Shown: positions 1 through 8,402 of the stretch, piece by piece
Position numbering within the stretch: position 1 is the stretch's first letter
Layout: every line of letters begins with the position of its first letter
Assembly (NCBI GenBank): GCA_964490935.1
Contig: CAZBEO010000051.1
Coordinates: 1 to 22,905, forward strand
DNA from: JAQVYB01 sp964490935
GTDB lineage: Bacteria > Verrucomicrobiota > Kiritimatiellia > RZYC01
Length of the DNA stretch: 22,905 bases
Direction: 5' to 3'
Notes under the pieces: generated by a model
Databases searched by the model: none
What the model was told of the DNA's origin: nothing
What the model saw: the letters and a program-made list of their open reading frames with translations, nothing else
Made by a program: the position numbers and the translations under genes

Positions 1-3000
1 CGGCGGCAAACACCGCGACGATATCACGCGGCACATCCATGGAGAGGCTCAGCGGATTGTTGGTGGACTCCGCCGCCGTCACCTCGCCGGTCCAGCGGAC
101 GAAGCGGTTATTCGCGTTGGCGGTGGCAATCAATTCGACTCGTCCGGTGGCATCGTACCATCCATTGGAGGGCACGTTGAGACTTCCCGCCCCGCTGATG
201 CTCACGTTCATCAGATGCTGGGTTTTCCAGTTCCAGGTAATGATGGAATTATGCCGCATGACAATCGAAACATTGGTCTCTGTGCCCGTAGCCGGAACGC
301 TGCCTGTGCCTGTCCAGCGGGTGAAGATGCGCCGGGTACGTCCGGTATTCATCAACGAGGGCGATCCGCGGAGCGAACATTCCACCGGCAGTCCCGCATC
401 ATACGAATACACCCCATTGCTCGGGCTCGGGTCGCCGTATTCACTCTGCACCGTCAGCGAGAATTTGTTTTCACCGAACTCGACGGAGAGCACGGCATCC
501 TGCGAGACGTTGGTAAAGAGAAAGCTCATGCCGTAATAATTCGTGACGGGAACGCTGTTGCTATCCACCAGCACGCGCAGGATGCGGTTTTTGGCGGTGG
601 GCGTGAGTTGAAAGAGTGCCTCGCCGCCCGGCGCCACGCTGGCCGAAGTCGGCAAGACGTCGCCCGGCCCGGTCACGCGCGTGGTGAGCGACACCGCGTT
701 CGTCGTGAAATTCGCACGAATGGTTTTGGCGCGCGTCATCTCGAGGGTGATGGGATTCTGATTGCTGATCGAGGCGGGCACATCGCCGCTCCATCCCGTG
801 AATTTGTAGCCGGTGTCGGGATAGGCTTGTGCCGAAGCGTTGGTGCTTCCGACAAGGTGCCAGCCGCCGGTGGGCGAGACCGCGCCATGCGTGGCGGCAT
901 TGGCGGTGAGCCAGTAATTGGTCCGCCAGTGCCAAGTGATGGACGTGTCTTGGTTCAGGACAAACGGATCGGCATTCGTCGTGGTGCCCTCCGCAGCCAC
1001 GCTACCCGTACCGCTCCAGCCCGTGCAGACATACTGCGTTTTCGTTCCGCCATAATCAGGGCTTCCACCCAACGCGCAGGTCTGCACGCTGCCTGCCTCC
1101 GGGGTGTGAGTGCCGACGGGGGGCGAGGGGGCTCCGTGCGGACTGACCACCGAGAGAAAGTATGAATCATCCACAAAGGCGGCCTGGATGGTGTGATTTG
1201 AGACCACGTTGGTAAAGGTATAGGCGGAAACTGCACCCACTGAAGCCGAGTCCACCATCACTCCATCAATACGATAATTGGTGGCGGATGTAATCGCAAA
1301 CGATTGTGACGCGCCATACGCCACAGTGACTCGACCCGATGGCGTGATCGTTCCTTTTTCCCCGGCCCCGGCGGTGATCGTGAAGCGCTCGGGTTCAAAA
1401 GCGGCAACCAACGCGCGCGGGCGCGTCCACGTCAGCACCAGCGGATTCGCATTCGTGTTCAATCCGTCGATCTCGCCCGACCAGCCTGCAAAGGAATAGC
1501 CCACCGAGGGAAGCGCCTGCAAGCTGACAGACGTCCCCGCTTCCAGCCATCCGTTGCTTCGGCTCAGCGCGCCGCCGACCGAACCCGTCACCGAAAGCCA
1601 ATACTGCGTCACCCAGTTCCAAGCGATGGAAGAATCGCCGCGCAGCAGGAGAAGCCCGGTATCCAGATTCGTACTCGAGGCCGGTACGCTGCCGCTGCCG
1701 GTCCAGCCCCGGCAAATATATTGCGTGGAGATCCCGTTGGTTTCGGGAGATCCTGAAAGCTTGCATTGAAAAACGCCATTGGCGGCGAGCACATTCGTCC
1801 CGGGCGGTGGCTCGGCGGTGCCATGCGTACTGATCACCTCGAGGAGATATGTGGCCTTCGTGAAATTCGCCACAATCGAATGATCGGCCACCACGTTCGT
1901 GAAGTCATAACGATTAGGCACGCCGACAGAAGCGCCGTCAATCAGGACCGATTCAATCCGATAGTCCTCATCCGGGGTGATGATAAATTCGGGAGTGGAG
2001 CCATAGTCCACCGAGAGATAACCGCTGGGTTCGATGATGCCGTGATTTCCCGCCGCCGCATTGATGGTGGGGCGAAACAGGCCGAAGGAGGCCGTCAGGT
2101 TTTTCGTGCCGGTCATGCGCAGCGTGATCGGATTATCCCGTTCCGCGCCATTGGGCACATCCCCGATCCATCCGTTGAACACATACCCTTCCGCCGCTTC
2201 AGCCGTGACCTGAACTTCCGAGCCCACATCGCACCAGGCACGCGAAATATCGCTCGTCCCCGAACCGATGTAGAACACCTCAAGAAGGGCCTGCGTTTTC
2301 CAAAGCCAGGAGATGGTGGAATATTCCGTAATGGCAAACTCCGGTGTTTCCACCCCCGCGCCCGCTGCCGGAACGCTGCCGGTGCCCGTCCACCCAGAGC
2401 AGACCATCTGCGTGTAGAACCCCACGGAAATCGGCGAATTGAGCACGCTGCAACGTGTCGTGGCACCACCTTCGTAAAAGGTGGTGATTCCCGACTCGGG
2501 CGACGTGGTGCCGTACGGGCTGCTCACCTTCAGCGCCACCTGATCCCGCTCAAATTCCACCCAGAGCGAACCATCCTCGCGCACATTCGAGAACGTCACC
2601 AAATCGCTGACGCCGCATTCTACTCCATTCATCACAATGCGGGCAATGCGCCATCCCGGATCGGGCGTAATTTCAAAACTCTGCGACTCGCCGAAGGCCA
2701 CCAGCACCTCGCCGTCCGGATTCACGCTTCCGCCGGGCCCAGCCGATGCCGTAATGATCCGCCCGTCCGTACCGAAATTAGCCTTCACGGTCACGGCATT
2801 GGTCATGATCAGCGAGAGCGGGTTGTTTGTGGCGATTGCAGAAGGCACGCCGCTCCAGCTCACAAAAACATACCCCGGCGTGGTCGGCACCGCCAGCAAG
2901 CTCACTGAATCGCCGCTGGAATACCAGCCGCTTCCAAGCGTGACCAGTCCATGCCCATCGTTGGTGACGGACAGATAAAAATTCACCATCCAATCCCAAG

Positions 3001-4405
3001 CGATGGCAGAGGGAGCCGCTACGACCTGCGCGCCCGTGTTGGTGCCCGTTCCGCTCACAATCGAACCCGTGCCCGCCCAGCCACGGCATACCCACTGCGT
3101 GCCGCCCATAGTCACCGGCGAATTGGTCACCGCGCACAGCATCGTCTTGCCGGATTGGATGCGGTTGGTACTCACGGTGGAGGACAGAACCGTGAAGGGC
3201 CCCAGCCCGTACACCGGATCGTTGCCCCAGGTGTGAAGAGACGTTTGATAATAGGAAGAAGCCGCCACCTCGGGCAGGCCGATCCCGTTGAAATCAGCGC
3301 AACAGACGCTGGTGGCGCCGGTGGTGACGGCGGAGTCAGTCCATTTTTCCCAACTCGAGCTGCGCTGCTCAAACCAGGCCGCCTGATGGGCGCCAAAGGC
3401 CGCCGCCGCCACATCCATATCCCCATCGCCATCCAGATCCGCACACCACACCGAACGCGCATTGGAAAAGCCCGAAGAGACCACCGTCTCCAGCGTCCAG
3501 ACGGTCCCGTTTCCATTGTTGCGCCAGACGCTTATCAGGCCTGGATCATCCGCCGAGGCCACAATATCCATATCGCCATCCCCGTCTAAATCCGAAAGAG
3601 CGAGCGAATAGGCCTTCGTAAACCCGGTGGCCACCGTGTGCGGTGCCCAAGTGAGCCCATCGCCGGTCAAATTTTCCCACCATTTCACTTCACCGCTGCC
3701 ATACGCCACGCCGGCCACATCGATATCTCCATCCCCGTCGATATCTGCGCACTGCGCATCCAGAGCCTGCGAAAAGCCTGAGGCGATCACCTGTCGGGTC
3801 CAACTCGTGCCCAGTCCGTTCGCATTTTTCCACCACGCCACCAAACTGTCACCCGAAGAAGAGGCCACCACATCCCGATGCCCATCCCCATCCACATCCT
3901 GCACGACAATGGAAAACGCATTGTCAAAATTTGAATCAATGACCTGTCCAACCCAGTTCGTTCCCGATCCATCCACGTTGCTCCAGACCATGAGCGTATT
4001 GGAACCGGACACCGACGCTACAAGGTCCATCCACCCGTCCGAATTGAGGTCGCCCGCACCCACTGCACGCGGCTTGCTGACTCCCTGCGCCACCGGCTTC
4101 ATCTCCCAGGCCGATCCAGCGTCTGTATTCTTCATCCAAAACACGTTGTTCCCGTTGTAGCCCGCCGCAATCAAATCCATCGCGCCATCGCCATCCACAT
4201 CCGCTGGGAACAGCTTGATGACCGGGTGACTCAGGCCGGATGCCACCTGCTGCGTGGTCACCGTCACCGATACAATTTGTTCCTGCGCCAACACCGCCCC
4301 GCTCCAGCGGTTGGAAACCACCAGCGGATACGAAAGCGCCGCACATTCCGCCGCCAAAAAGCAGCAAAACAGAAGGCCGCTGAGCCAAGACCTGAATATT
4401 CTCAT
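1..4405 (-). CDS. Giant secreted FG-GAP/VCBS and InlB-type repeat protein (C-terminus off window)
   Basis: The minus-strand frame starting at ATG 4405 stays open to the left edge (1468 codons, no stop seen), so the gene is partial. Residues 1-23 look like a signal peptide (basic MRIFR, then a hydrophobic core ending near AECA). From about residue 60 to 380 there are seven calcium-loop-like FG-GAP/VCBS motifs, spaced about 50 residues (DVDGDG near 68, DLNSDG near 119, DVDGDG near 170, DIDGDG near 220, DLDGDG near 272 and 322, a degenerate DFNGIG near 370); these usually form a beta-propeller. From about 395 onward the protein is built of InlB B-repeat/Flg_new-like units (GWSGDVP, ITPDxxYRI, FTNVxxxHxI). 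The landmark W-[TSA]-G-[TS]-GS recurs at about residues 443, 672, 901, 1130 and 1364. An extracellular adhesive or surface role is inferred; the anchoring or secretion signal would lie beyond the window. Confidence 0.85.
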   Translation of the reverse strand, partial: MRIFRSWLSGLLFCCFLAAECAALSYPLVVSNRWSGAVLAQEQIVSVTVTTQQVASGLSHPVIKLFPADVDGDGAMDLIAAGYNGNNVFWMKNTDAGSAWEMKPVAQGVSKPRAVGAGDLNSDGWMDLVASVSGSNTLMVWSNVDGSGTNWVGQVIDSNFDNAFSIVVQDVDGDGHRDVVASSSGDSLVAWWKNANGLGTSWTRQVIASGFSQALDAQCADIDGDGDIDVAGVAYGSGEVKWWENLTGDGLTWAPHTVATGFTKAYSLALSDLDGDGDMDIVASADDPGLISVWRNNGNGTVWTLETVVSSGFSNARSVWCADLDGDGDMDVAAAAFGAHQAAWFEQRSSSWEKWTDSAVTTGATSVCCADFNGIGLPEVAASSYYQTSLHTWGNDPVYGLGPFTVLSSTVSTNRIQSGKTMLCAVTNSPVTMGGTQWVCRGWAGTGSIVSGTGTNTGAQVVAAPSAIAWDWMVNFYLSVTNDGHGLVTLGSGWYSSGDSVSLLAVPTTPGYVFVSWSGVPSAIATNNPLSLIMTNAVTVKANFGTDGRIITASAGPGGSVNPDGEVLVAFGESQSFEITPDPGWRIARIVMNGVECGVSDLVTFSNVREDGSLWVEFERDQVALKVSSPYGTTSPESGITTFYEGGATTRCSVLNSPISVGFYTQMVCSGWTGTGSVPAAGAGVETPEFAITEYSTISWLWKTQALLEVFYIGSGTSDISRAWCDVGSEVQVTAEAAEGYVFNGWIGDVPNGAERDNPITLRMTGTKNLTASFGLFRPTINAAAGNHGIIEPSGYLSVDYGSTPEFIITPDEDYRIESVLIDGASVGVPNRYDFTNVVADHSIVANFTKATYLLEVISTHGTAEPPPGTNVLAANGVFQCKLSGSPETNGISTQYICRGWTGSGSVPASSTNLDTGLLLLRGDSSIAWNWVTQYWLSVTGSVGGALSRSNGWLEAGTSVSLQALPSVGYSFAGWSGEIDGLNTNANPLVLTWTRPRALVAAFEPERFTITAGAGEKGTITPSGRVTVAYGASQSFAITSATNYRIDGVMVDSASVGAVSAYTFTNVVSNHTIQAAFVDDSYFLSVVSPHGAPSPPVGTHTPEAGSVQTCALGGSPDYGGTKTQYVCTGWSGTGSVAAEGTTTNADPFVLNQDTSITWHWRTNYWLTANAATHGAVSPTGGWHLVGSTNASAQAYPDTGYKFTGWSGDVPASISNQNPITLEMTRAKTIRANFTTNAVSLTTRVTGPGDVLPTSASVAPGGEALFQLTPTAKNRILRVLVDSNSVPVTNYYGMSFLFTNVSQDAVLSVEFGENKFSLTVQSEYGDPSPSNGVYSYDAGLPVECSLRGSPSLMNTGRTRRIFTRWTGTGSVPATGTETNVSIVMRHNSIITWNWKTQHLMNVSISGAGSLNVPSNGWYDATGRVELIATANANNRFVRWTGEVTAAESTNNPLSLSMDVPRDIVAVFAA

Positions 4406-4438
4406 GGAACCGTCTTTGTTATTTGTTTCATATCAACA

Positions 4439-4448
4439 GGTTGCAACC
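4439..4448. promoter_or_regulatory. 10-bp palindrome upstream of the giant surface gene
   Basis: GGTTGCAACC is a perfect palindrome 34 bp upstream of the surface-protein start, in the 224-bp gap between divergent genes. It could be a small operator. A 10-bp palindrome can also occur by chance, and no clear -35/-10 pair was found next to it. Confidence 0.2.
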
Positions 4449-4629
4449 CGCATCATCGCGCAGGCTCTTTTTAGCAGGATAAATGCCAACAGATAGATAC
4501 TATAGCGATGCCCCCTCGAAAGTTGTAGCTCTTTTCGCCGGGTTATTGCTTTTCATGCGGGGCCCAGCGAACTAAACTGCCCGCCTTGTTTTAATCCTCA
4601 ACACCATCGAACAGCAGCAGGAGTGAATT

Positions 4630-6042
4630 ATGGGCGGTTTTTTCGGCGTGACCTCGAAAGAGGACTGCATCAGGGAGGTCTTCTACGGGACGGACTATCA
4701 TTCGCATCTGGGCACCCAGCGCGGCGGTATGGCCGCACTCAGTACCGACGGATGCTTCACCCACTTCATTCACGACATCCGTAACGCGCAGTTTCGCTCC
4801 AAATTTGAGCATGATCTCGACCGCATGAGCGGGTGCAGCGCCATCGGCGTGATCAGCGATTACGAGGACCAGCCCCTGATCATCAATTCCCGCCACGGAC
4901 GCTACGCTATCGCCACGGTGGGTGTTGTACAGAATGCCGCCGCCCTCGAGACCGAGGCCTGCCGTCATGGCGTGCATTTCTCTGAAATGAGCGGCAACGA
5001 GGTGAACCCCACCGAACTCATCGCCCACCTGATCAATCAGGGCACCGATTTTGCCGATGGCATTCAGAAGGCACAGGCCGTTATCGAGGGTTCCTCCTCG
5101 ATTCTGCTGCTGACCCGTGAAGGCATCTATGCCGCACGCGATCGCCTAGGCCGCACGCCCGTGATCATAGGAAAAAAAGACGGCGCCTATGCGGTCGCTC
5201 TCGAAAGCTGCTCCTTTCCAAACTTGGAATTCACCTACAAGCGCGAGTTGGGTCCCGGCGAAGTGGTGTGTATTACCCCCGATGGCGTCGTACAGAAAAA
5301 AGAACCCTCCGCCCCCATGCAGATTTGCGCCTTTCTCTGGATATACTTTGGTTATCCAGCATCCACCTATGAAGGACAAAATGCCGAAGATGTGCGCAAC
5401 CGCTGCGGCGAAATGCTCGCCCGGCGCGACAAGGTCGAGGCTGACTGCGTATGCGGCATTCCTGACTCCGGCATTGCCCATGCCATCGGCTATGCTCATG
5501 CCTCCGGCTTGCCTTACCGCCGCGCCTTCGTGAAATACACCCCCACCTGGCCGCGCAGCTTCATGCCCCAGAATCAGCAGGAGCGAAAACGTGTCGCCAA
5601 AATGAAGCTCATCCCCGTCCGCGAAATCATCAATGGCAAGCGCCTCCTCTTCTGCGAAGATTCCATTGTGCGCGGCACCCAGCTTCAGGACGCCATTAAA
5701 CGCCTCTATGCCGAATACGGCGCCAAAGAAATCCACATGCGCCCCGCCTGCCCACCCCTCCTTCACGGATGCCGATTCCTGAACTTCTCGCGCTCCCGTT
5801 CCGTGGATGATCTCGCCGCACGCACGGCCATCAAAGAGCTCGAAGGTGGGGAATACAAACACCTGGATGAATACGCCGACGCCACCTCCGAACGATATCG
5901 AAACATGGTGGAAGTCATCCGAAAACGACTGAACCTGACCTCCCTACGCTTTCAAACCCTCGATGATATGGTACAGGCCATCGGCCTGCCCCGCGAGAAA
6001 CTCTGCACCTACTGCTGGGACGGTCGGGAGCCGGGGAGATGA
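4630..6042 (+). CDS. purF: PurF-family amidophosphoribosyltransferase, MGGFFG type lacking the glutaminase cysteine
   Basis: 470 aa, typical PurF length. PurF makes 5-phosphoribosylamine from PRPP and glutamine, the first step of purine synthesis. The phosphoribosyltransferase half is clear: the PRPP loop reads RLLFCEDSIVRGTQ (about residues 337-350), with AKEIHMRPACPPL after it. The glutaminase half keeps its fold (TELIAHLI, YAARDRLGRTPVIIG, GPGEVV), but the protein begins MGGFFG instead of MCGI. The usual NG of the oxyanion region is replaced by VVQNA. The start is firm: an AGGAG ribosome site lies at 4619-4623 and an in-frame TGA sits two codons before the ATG. Cysteines in QICAFLWIYF, HGCRFLNF and the C-terminal CTYC match the positions of the Fe-S ligands in the Bacillus-type enzyme. 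It may use ammonia, or act as a divergent paralogue; a canonical PurF may exist elsewhere in the genome. Confidence 0.85.
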   Translation: MGGFFGVTSKEDCIREVFYGTDYHSHLGTQRGGMAALSTDGCFTHFIHDIRNAQFRSKFEHDLDRMSGCSAIGVISDYEDQPLIINSRHGRYAIATVGVVQNAAALETEACRHGVHFSEMSGNEVNPTELIAHLINQGTDFADGIQKAQAVIEGSSSILLLTREGIYAARDRLGRTPVIIGKKDGAYAVALESCSFPNLEFTYKRELGPGEVVCITPDGVVQKKEPSAPMQICAFLWIYFGYPASTYEGQNAEDVRNRCGEMLARRDKVEADCVCGIPDSGIAHAIGYAHASGLPYRRAFVKYTPTWPRSFMPQNQQERKRVAKMKLIPVREIINGKRLLFCEDSIVRGTQLQDAIKRLYAEYGAKEIHMRPACPPLLHGCRFLNFSRSRSVDDLAARTAIKELEGGEYKHLDEYADATSERYRNMVEVIRKRLNLTSLRFQTLDDMVQAIGLPREKLCTYCWDGREPGR

Positions 6043-6740
6043 AACGCTGCTAGGCAAAAGGGACCGCAAAAGCCCCCCCGCCCAACAAGGCGCGACACCA
6101 CGCGCCGGCCCTCTACATCCGACGGCAGCAGTTCTGCTCGGAGATGCAGCCCATCGGAGGTTTTTTCCACCATCAGGCGTACATCGTGAAATCCGAGACG
6201 CTGTTTCACAAGAGGTGTCACCGCCTTGTATAAAGCCTCTTTGGCACTGAAAAACAGAGCGGCCAGGGGCAGAAAAGTTTCTGAAGAGGTGGAAGCAAAG
6301 TCCAGCTCCGTCGGCAGCAGTACGCGACGGGCAATCGGCTCATTCATGCGTTGAGTTTCTTCCAAATCGATACCCAGACGCAGGCAATCGGTCGTGTGGG
6401 CCGTTGCCGCGACGCACCAATCCTTTGTATGAGTGATGCTGCCGGTCCATCCGTCGGGCCAACCGACGGCCCCAGACGCATCCTGAAGCAGAGGGCCGCA
6501 AGGGCCGTCAAGCTGCCGGAACGCCTCCCGGGCGGCACGCCGCCCGGCCAGGTATTGAAGCCGACGCGACTCGCAGGCACCCTCCACTGCCTCCGCCTCC
6601 AGGGCATACTCCGCATCAACAGACGTGGACGGATGACAGGGCACAACGCACGTCGCGATAGGTTTTGGGAACAGCGTCCGTGCGCAAGAGATCAGGGCGT
6701 TCAGCCTCTCCGCGCCTTCCGCCTCGCTAGATTGGCTCAT
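6009..6740 (-). CDS. 4'-phosphopantetheinyl transferase, Sfp/EntD-like
   Basis: 243 aa. It transfers phosphopantetheine from CoA to a serine of carrier proteins, for fatty-acid, polyketide or nonribosomal peptide synthesis. The family motifs are in the right order: an arginine-rich RRLQYLAGRRAAREA (59-73), GSITHT (100-105), the magnesium-binding GIDLEE (123-128) and FSAKEALYK (164-172). ATG 6740 shares one nucleotide with the stop of the upstream small gene (TGATG), which suggests translational coupling. The 3' end overlaps the convergent purF gene by 34 bp (6009-6042). No carrier protein or synthase lies in the window, so the substrate is unknown; because no AcpS-type enzyme is visible here either, it could be the general or a dedicated transferase. 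Confidence 0.88.
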   Translation of the reverse strand: MSQSSEAEGAERLNALISCARTLFPKPIATCVVPCHPSTSVDAEYALEAEAVEGACESRRLQYLAGRRAAREAFRQLDGPCGPLLQDASGAVGWPDGWTGSITHTKDWCVAATAHTTDCLRLGIDLEETQRMNEPIARRVLLPTELDFASTSSETFLPLAALFFSAKEALYKAVTPLVKQRLGFHDVRLMVEKTSDGLHLRAELLPSDVEGRRVVSRLVGRGGFCGPFCLAAFHLPGSRPSQQ

Positions 6741-7018
6741 CAGAATCCGCCCGGGAAATGTTCATCCGATTCCCGGATCACGTCTTCGGCCTCGTCGTCC
6801 TTGCCGATCAGGGTATCCAGATCATCCACATCCGAGAAGTCCGGGTCCTCGTCCAGCTCGTCTTCGTCCACTTCCGCAGAACAATTCGGGCACAAGCCGG
6901 ATGCCGGAAAGCACTGCGCGCAGAACTCGCCGCCGCACACCGAGCACTCTCTCATGAACTCTTCACCATGAAGCGGGCATCCCTGATAAAGTTCGTACAG
7001 ATTTTCTTCGTCTCCCAT
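6740..7018 (-). CDS. Small double zinc-ribbon-like protein with acidic tail
   Basis: 92 aa, not a family I can name. Residues 14-46 hold C14, H17, C25, C28, C33, C36, C43 and C46. These are four evenly spaced CxxC/CxxH pairs, enough to bind two zinc ions in a B-box or cross-brace-like fold. Residues 48-92 are strongly acidic (runs of D and E). No signal peptide or membrane segment is seen. A good ribosome site (AAGGAG, 6 nt before ATG 7018) supports the start, and the TGATG junction ties it to the phosphopantetheinyl transferase gene. A protein-protein adaptor role is possible, but this is inference from composition only. Confidence 0.75.
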   Translation of the reverse strand: MGDEENLYELYQGCPLHGEEFMRECSVCGGEFCAQCFPASGLCPNCSAEVDEDELDEDPDFSDVDDLDTLIGKDDEAEDVIRESDEHFPGGF

Positions 7019-7074
7019 GCGCTTCTCCTTAATTCACACAACGCTTTGTATACCTACTAAATAGAATAGGGCCA

Positions 7075-7103
7075 TAGCTAACGGTTCTTTTACAAGCTGT
7101 CAA
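7075..7103 (-). promoter_or_regulatory. Candidate sigma70-type promoter for the zinc-protein/PPTase operon
   Basis: On the minus strand a perfect -35 TTGACA (7103-7098) is followed after 17 nt by TAGCTA (7080-7075), a poor -10. The predicted start near 7068 would leave a leader of about 50 nt before ATG 7018. The spacing and -35 are good; the -10 is the weak point. Confidence 0.35.
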
Positions 7104-7211
7104 GTTTTTGGATATCGTGTTTACATTTTCATGTTTTTCTTTTAGGTATGGCCTCCGAAAGCATCCGGATGTCCCGGGAAACCGGACCTCTTCAACGCAC
7201 GGAAAATCAAT

Positions 7212-8402
7212 ATGAAAAGCCGCTTTATCGACAAGGTGATTGACCGCCTGGACCGCATGGACCCCGGCAGCCTGCAAAGTTATTTTCTGCGCCTCGCGCA
7301 GGAAAAGGGACTCATGGAAACCATCCTGCAGGCCGTTCAGGAAGGCATTGTGGTGGTGAATGCCTCGGGCGAGGTGATCTACACGAATCACTCGGCGGGT
7401 CGTCTCCTCGGTTTTCAACCGGAAACCGCCGAGGGCAATCCCATCGAACGCTACATCCCCGGCATTGATTGGGAGGGCATCTTCAGCATGGACGAGCGCG
7501 AGTGGTCACGCCTCATCTCGCACGACATGGAAACTAGCTACCCCGAACACCGCTTTCTGGATTTGTACGTCGTACCGCTTTCCGTGGCCGATCCGCAGAC
7601 CGGCGGCGCGGTGGTCATCCTGCGCGATGTGACCCGCGAGCGTCTGAACGCCGTACAAACCATCGAAACGGAAAAGCTTCACGCCATCACCCTGCTGGCC
7701 GCTGGCGTCGCCCATGAAATCGGCAACCCACTGAACTCCTTGACCATTCACCTCCAACTCCTCGAACGCGAACTCAAGGAACTCCGCGGAGGGGACAACA
7801 CCGATCACCTACAGGAACTCGTGGGCGTGGCCCGACAGGAAATCACCCGCCTCGATCAGATCATCAACCAGTTCCTCCGCGCCCTCCGCCCCGCCCCCGT
7901 CAACCTCGCCCCAGCCCATCTCGGCGAAATTCTCAAACAGACCCTCGAATTCATGCAACAAGAAATCGAAGATCGGGGCGTCAACGTACACCTCGCCATC
8001 CCGGACGACTTGCCCGCCGCTCGCGCCGATACCGATCAGATGCGCCAGGCCTTTTTTAACGTGATAAAAAATGCCATGGAGGCCATGCCCGACGGCGGAC
8101 GCCTCGATCTGACGCTCGATGCTTCGGACCGATTCGTTACCGTTTCCATCAAAGATACCGGCCCCGGCTTTTCCCGTGAACGGTTCGGTCGAATGTTTGA
8201 ACCCTTTCAATCCACCAAGAGCGAGGGCTCCGGCCTCGGGCTCATGATCGTACAGCGCATTGTCCGCGACCACGCCGGCGAACTGGAGGTCTGCAGCGAA
8301 CCTGAACACGGGGCCACCATCATCCTGCACATCCCACGCGAAGACCAGCACATACGCCTGCTCAAGGCCCATCGCTCCCAGTCCGAAGGAACCGACGAAT
8401 GA
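7212..8402 (+). CDS. Cytoplasmic PAS-domain sensor histidine kinase, NtrB-like
   Basis: 396 aa. An N-terminal PAS domain (about 38-145, starting LQAVQEGIVVVNASGEVIYTN) is followed by a HisKA dimerisation helix with the phospho-acceptor H168 in VAHEIGNPLN. A HATPase domain has the N-box N287 (NVIKNAMEA), the G1 box DTGPGFS (near 316) and the G2 box GSGLGL (near 339). No transmembrane segment is seen, so it should sense a cytoplasmic signal through the PAS domain. The stop overlaps the next start by 4 nt (ATGA, 8399-8402), making it the partner of the downstream sigma54 regulator. The signal is not evident. ATG 7212 is preceded only by a weak ribosome site (CGGAA). Confidence 0.92.
   Translation: MKSRFIDKVIDRLDRMDPGSLQSYFLRLAQEKGLMETILQAVQEGIVVVNASGEVIYTNHSAGRLLGFQPETAEGNPIERYIPGIDWEGIFSMDEREWSRLISHDMETSYPEHRFLDLYVVPLSVADPQTGGAVVILRDVTRERLNAVQTIETEKLHAITLLAAGVAHEIGNPLNSLTIHLQLLERELKELRGGDNTDHLQELVGVARQEITRLDQIINQFLRALRPAPVNLAPAHLGEILKQTLEFMQQEIEDRGVNVHLAIPDDLPAARADTDQMRQAFFNVIKNAMEAMPDGGRLDLTLDASDRFVTVSIKDTGPGFSRERFGRMFEPFQSTKSEGSGLGLMIVQRIVRDHAGELEVCSEPEHGATIILHIPREDQHIRLLKAHRSQSEGTDE

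Noticed and set aside
215..2908. Long plus-strand open frames (215-1165, 1766-2908) opposite the giant gene
   Set aside because: They are rich in R and H with no domain-like pattern, and lie opposite a minus-strand frame with a signal peptide and clear repeats; they are shadows.
5146..5862. Minus-strand 238-aa frame inside purF
   Set aside because: It is antisense to a clearly conserved enzyme and has no recognisable motif.
7060..7211. Sigma54 -24/-12 promoter before the NtrB-like gene
   Set aside because: No TGGCAC-N5-TTGC pattern with correct spacing; the nearest TGGCC has no partner.
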